In this document: positions 34,342 through 37,464 of the stretch, one piece after another | Layout of the letters: every line of letters begins with the position of its first letter | Position numbering within the stretch: the first letter of the stretch is position 1 | IMG/VR virus record: IMGVR_UViG_3300044613_002880 | Span: 1 to 37,464 of that record | DNA from: a virus | Length of the DNA: 37,464 bases | Strand: one strand, 5' to 3' | The notes under the pieces: generated by a model | Told to the model about the DNA's origin: nothing | The model's database searches: none | What the model saw: only the letters and a program-made list of their open reading frames with translations | Position numbers and translations under genes: made by a program

Positions 34342-36605
34342 TGCCCGGGATCAACGCCAACGTCAGCGAGGAGCAGATCAGCGTCTCCGTGTCTGGCGAC
34401 AACATCACGGCGACGGTGTCGGGTGGGGTCGGGCCTGCGGGGACGGCGGCAAAGCACACGCACACGCTGGCGGATATTGACAGCGGCGTCGGCCTAACCC
34501 TGGCGGACGGCGATGCCCCAGCGTTTCTCGGAGAACTCACCGCAAATAGTTTCACCGATGCCGTCGATGCCGTGGGCGGGGTCCATGCTGGCAACGCCCT
34601 GACGGCGATCACAGTATCAAGCATTTTGGATCAAGGCGACAATCCGACCCCGCTTGGGACTGTTGTCACGACTGCGTACAACCAAGCAAACTCTGCGGTC
34701 AACGGCGTCGTCACAGTGGGCACGGTCCTGACAACTGCGCCCGTAACGTGGGCAGCCAATCAAACGCACAACCAAGGCAGGCTGTACGAACGAGACGGCG
34801 TCTTGTATCGCCGCATTGCGACGGGCTCGACGGGCTCGACGTTTGACGCCTCGCAGTACGCGAGGCAGACGCCTAGCGTAGGGGCGACGGCCGGGACGGT
34901 GGCGGCAGGGAACGACGCTCGACTCAGCAACGCGAGAGCACCGCTGCCCCACGTTCACGCCATCTCGGACGTCAGCGGATTGCAGGCTGCGATTGACGGC
35001 AAGCAAGCGTCGGGAACATACGCCACCCTCGTTAGCGGTCTGGTGCCGTCGTCACAACTGCCCTCCTATGTGGACGACGTTCTTGAGTTTGCCAGCCTCG
35101 CATCACTCCCCGCTACCGGCGAGAGCGGGAAAATCTACGTTACAGTAGACACGGCCAAAATTTACCGCTGGTCGGGCAGTGCCTACGTTGAGATCAGCCC
35201 CAGCCCCGGCTCGACGGACAGCGTGACCGAGGGGTCGACAAATCTGTACTACACAAACACGAGGGCTGCGGCGGCCGCTCCGGTGCAGAGCGTAGCCGGT
35301 CGTACTGGCGCAGTCACCCTCGCGAAGGGCGACGTGGGCCTTGGCAACGTCGATAACACGAGCGACGCCAGCAAGCCCATCAGCACGGCGACGCAGACCG
35401 CCCTGGATGGCAAGGTCTCGACCTCCGACTCCCGCCTCTCCGACTCTCGCGAGTGGTCGGCTGCAACTGCGAGCCAAGCCGACGCAGAGGCTGGCACAAG
35501 CACAAGCCGGTTTGCGTTCACGCCCGTCCGCGTATTTCAAGCGATTGCAGCGTGGTGGGCTGCTTCGTCCGCGAAGACGAAACTCGACGGCATCGCTACC
35601 GGCGCGACGGCTAACTCGTCAGACGCGACCCTTCTGGCGAGGGCGAATCACACAGGGACGCAAACGTGGTCAACGATTACTTCCACCCCGACCACCCTGT
35701 CGGGCTACGGGATCGCCGATGCTGTTGGTTCATCTGACGCGAGGCTGACTGATGCCCGCACGCCGACAAGCCACGTTCACGGCAACATAACCAACGCCGG
35801 GGCGATCGGCTCGACAAGCGGGCAGATCGTCGTGACTACGACAAGCGGCGTTTTGACGACAGCGGCTTCCATCAGCAACTCGCAGGTGAGCGGCCTCGGC
35901 ACGCTCGCCACGCAGAGTGGCACGTTCAGCGGGACAAGCAGCGGGACGAACACGGGCGACCAGACAATCACACTCACTGGCGACGTTACCGGCAGTGGCA
36001 CCGGGTCGTTCGCGGCGACGCTCTCCAGCACGGGCGTCTCGGCAGGGACATTCACCAGCGTCACGGTGGACGCAAAGGGGCGAGTGACGGCTGGCAGTTC
36101 GCCCGCCGTGGCCTACTCGTCGTTGTCTGGAACGCCGTCGACGTTTGCGCCTGCCGCACACAACCAAGCCTGGAGCACGATCACCTCGACGCCAACGACG
36201 CTCTCGGGTTACGGGATCACCGATGCGGCGGCAGCCTCTCACACCCACAGCGCATCGGACGTGACCAGCGGCACGCTCGCCCTCGCCCGACTGCCCGTAA
36301 CGGTGGAAACTTCGTCCGCGCTCGGCAACAGCGGCACCGCGACCACGCTCTCGCTCTCGTCGGCCAGCGTGCAGCGCGTCACACTCAACGGCAACTGCAC
36401 GTTCACAATGCCGACCGCCGTGGCCGGTGCGTCCCTCACGCTCATCCTCACGCAGGGCGGCAGCAACACGGCGACGTTCACGGCTGTTAAGTGGCCCGGT
36501 GCGTCGGCCCCGACGATCACGACCGGGGCTAATAAGGTGGACGTTCTCACGTTCGTGAGCGACGGCACCAACTGGTACGGCTCCGCAGTGCAGGACATGG
36601 CATGA
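34341..36605 (+). CDS. Tail fibre protein
   Basis: 754 residues from ATG 34341, rich in Gly, Ser, Thr and Ala. Repeated fibre modules: NDARLSNARAPLPHVH and SSDARLTDARTPTSHVH, H-x-H pairs, VAGRTGAVTLAKGDVGLGNVDN, and two copies of WSTITSTPTTLSGYGI. The last 100 residues (SSASVQRVTLNG...TFTAVKWPGA...FVSDGTNWYG) form a terminal beta domain of the kind found at fibre tips. A trimeric fibre is expected. The two WSTIT repeats differ in codons, so the duplication is old. Confidence 0.9.
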   Translation: MPGINANVSEEQISVSVSGDNITATVSGGVGPAGTAAKHTHTLADIDSGVGLTLADGDAPAFLGELTANSFTDAVDAVGGVHAGNALTAITVSSILDQGDNPTPLGTVVTTAYNQANSAVNGVVTVGTVLTTAPVTWAANQTHNQGRLYERDGVLYRRIATGSTGSTFDASQYARQTPSVGATAGTVAAGNDARLSNARAPLPHVHAISDVSGLQAAIDGKQASGTYATLVSGLVPSSQLPSYVDDVLEFASLASLPATGESGKIYVTVDTAKIYRWSGSAYVEISPSPGSTDSVTEGSTNLYYTNTRAAAAAPVQSVAGRTGAVTLAKGDVGLGNVDNTSDASKPISTATQTALDGKVSTSDSRLSDSREWSAATASQADAEAGTSTSRFAFTPVRVFQAIAAWWAASSAKTKLDGIATGATANSSDATLLARANHTGTQTWSTITSTPTTLSGYGIADAVGSSDARLTDARTPTSHVHGNITNAGAIGSTSGQIVVTTTSGVLTTAASISNSQVSGLGTLATQSGTFSGTSSGTNTGDQTITLTGDVTGSGTGSFAATLSSTGVSAGTFTSVTVDAKGRVTAGSSPAVAYSSLSGTPSTFAPAAHNQAWSTITSTPTTLSGYGITDAAAASHTHSASDVTSGTLALARLPVTVETSSALGNSGTATTLSLSSASVQRVTLNGNCTFTMPTAVAGASLTLILTQGGSNTATFTAVKWPGASAPTITTGANKVDVLTFVSDGTNWYGSAVQDMA

Positions 36606-37464
36606 TCTCCGCACGGATAGGGTTCCTGCGATCCGGCGCGCCCACCTTCTCGCCGCTGGGCTACACGCGACTCTGGTGTCTCACCGAGAAGGCCACCGGC
36701 AACGTCACCGGCACCGCCGCCTCCGACACTGGAGTGTACGCAGTCAAGTGGTGGGATGGCACCACGACCATCTACAACAGCGGCGACACATTCAGCAAGG
36801 CGGCGTCTGGCAAGAAGGCGTTTGATGTTTATCCCGCGCAATTAGCATTCGTCGATTCTTCAGCACAGTCGCACAATGTAGCCATTAATGGTAGTGTTCA
36901 ACTTAGCACAGAGCAAAGTAAGTTTGGCGATAAGTCTGCGTTTTTTACTGGCAATGGTGGCTACCTTACGATATCCAGTAATTCCGCATTTGGAATGGGT
37001 ACCGGAGACTTCACGATTGAAATGTTCGTCTATCCGACCGAACAAACCTTAGTTGGTGGCCTAATAAATTTTGGCACATACGACAATGGACTGCTTTGGC
37101 GACATGGATATAACGTAGACCAGATATATGTCACCGCCGATGGCGGCTCCGTAACCGGACACCAAAACTGGGGAGCCATAGCAAATGCTCCGCTCAATAC
37201 TTGGACGCATATCGCAATGGTAAGGAGCAGTGGCACCATAAAGGTATATGCCAACGGTGTTGCTGTTCTTACCTTCGCCTCGTCTGAAAACTTGGGTGCC
37301 TCAAAAGGCGTAATGATCGGAGCATGCGCACATAACGCGAACGAAGCATATTTTGGCTACATTGACTCGCTGCGCGTCATCAAAGGATCAGCATTATACA
37401 CATCTAATTTTACACCTCCGTCGAGTGCGTTGACCGCCGTGTCCGGCACTGTTTTGCTATTGAA
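36602..37464 (+). CDS. LamG-domain adhesin or fibre protein (partial, 3' end outside window)
   Basis: At least 287 residues from ATG 36602 in ATGA with the fibre gene. The first 75 residues (LGYTRLWCLTEKATGN...VYAVKWWDG) are high in GC. From about 36825 the gene falls to about 45 % GC and encodes a LamG/concanavalin-like domain: FVDSSAQSHNVAINGSVQL, QSKFGDKSAFFTGNGGYLTI, GDFTIEMFVYPT, NTWTHIAMVRSSGTIKVYA, YFGYIDSLRVIKG. This form is one I associate with marine phage adhesion proteins. It probably binds a surface glycan. Confidence 0.85.
   Translation, partial: MISARIGFLRSGAPTFSPLGYTRLWCLTEKATGNVTGTAASDTGVYAVKWWDGTTTIYNSGDTFSKAASGKKAFDVYPAQLAFVDSSAQSHNVAINGSVQLSTEQSKFGDKSAFFTGNGGYLTISSNSAFGMGTGDFTIEMFVYPTEQTLVGGLINFGTYDNGLLWRHGYNVDQIYVTADGGSVTGHQNWGAIANAPLNTWTHIAMVRSSGTIKVYANGVAVLTFASSENLGASKGVMIGACAHNANEAYFGYIDSLRVIKGSALYTSNFTPPSSALTAVSGTVLLL

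Noticed and set aside
34341-36605. Possible CRISPR or short tandem array in the repetitive tail-fibre gene.
   Set aside because: Repeats are protein-level modules with different codons, not identical DNA repeats with spacers.

Overview
This window is one strand of a tightly packed, high-GC (roughly 60-65 %) tailed-phage genome or prophage. Every gene I can support lies on the + strand. Neighbours overlap by ATGA, GTGA or TAATG junctions, or sit a few tens of bases apart, and most proteins are small and unknown. There are no rRNA, tRNA, CRISPR or insertion-sequence features. The host is not identifiable from sequence alone. Host-like -35/-10 promoters (one perfect TTGACA-N17-TATAAT), AGGAG ribosome sites and abundant GTG starts indicate a high-GC bacterium; a planctomycete or similar environmental host is possible but is only a guess. 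No capsid, portal, terminase, integrase or DNA polymerase gene is visible, so the genome continues outside the window.

Region 1 (1-11.4 kb) is an accessory or early block of about 22 genes: a MoxR-type AAA+ ATPase and its neighbour, Cys-rich zinc-binding proteins, a GNAT acetyltransferase, a small HTH protein and many orphans. Its outstanding feature is a family of eight near-identical promoters. The 17-base spacer of each holds a palindrome (GCACCG-N4-CGGTGC), so the operator is built into the promoter. A degenerate ninth copy precedes the HTH gene. Six of the eight carry GTCATAG upstream, and some share leader and first codons in front of unrelated proteins. The block looks like a co-repressed regulon built from copied expression cassettes.

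A second recurrent motif, GTNYGGATAC followed by an RSRYACC-like tail, lies in about thirteen gene junctions from 3.8 to 31.2 kb, always on the + strand shortly before a start codon. It may be a phage-specific promoter. At two sites it is followed directly by a very stable hairpin.

Region 2 (12-21.4 kb) is the DNA-metabolism module: DUF932-like protein, SNF2-type helicase, PD-(D/E)XK exonuclease, an unknown protein in a single-strand-binding position, primase-polymerase, UvrD-type helicase, a secreted trypsin-like protease and an ExoX-C-like zinc protein. The AT-rich gap at 18322-18507, with 18-bp inverted repeats each containing a 12-bp palindrome, is the best origin candidate. Region 3 (21.4-26.8 kb) holds a bacterioferritin-like protein between two paralogues, two GIY-YIG nucleases (one apparently inserted into the end of a Gp88-like gene), a VRR-NUC nuclease and small phage proteins.

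Region 4 (26.8-34 kb) carries a second GNAT, a secreted CAP-domain protein, two HTH paralogues, a methyltransferase and three glycosyltransferase-like proteins. A chain of overlapping small membrane proteins, a papain-like protein and a Cys-rich lipoprotein follow and look like a lysis or virion-surface cassette. Region 5 (34 kb to the end) encodes a tail-associated protein, a 754-residue repetitive tail fibre and the start of a LamG-domain adhesin whose base composition falls sharply, as if its receptor-binding domain came from another source.
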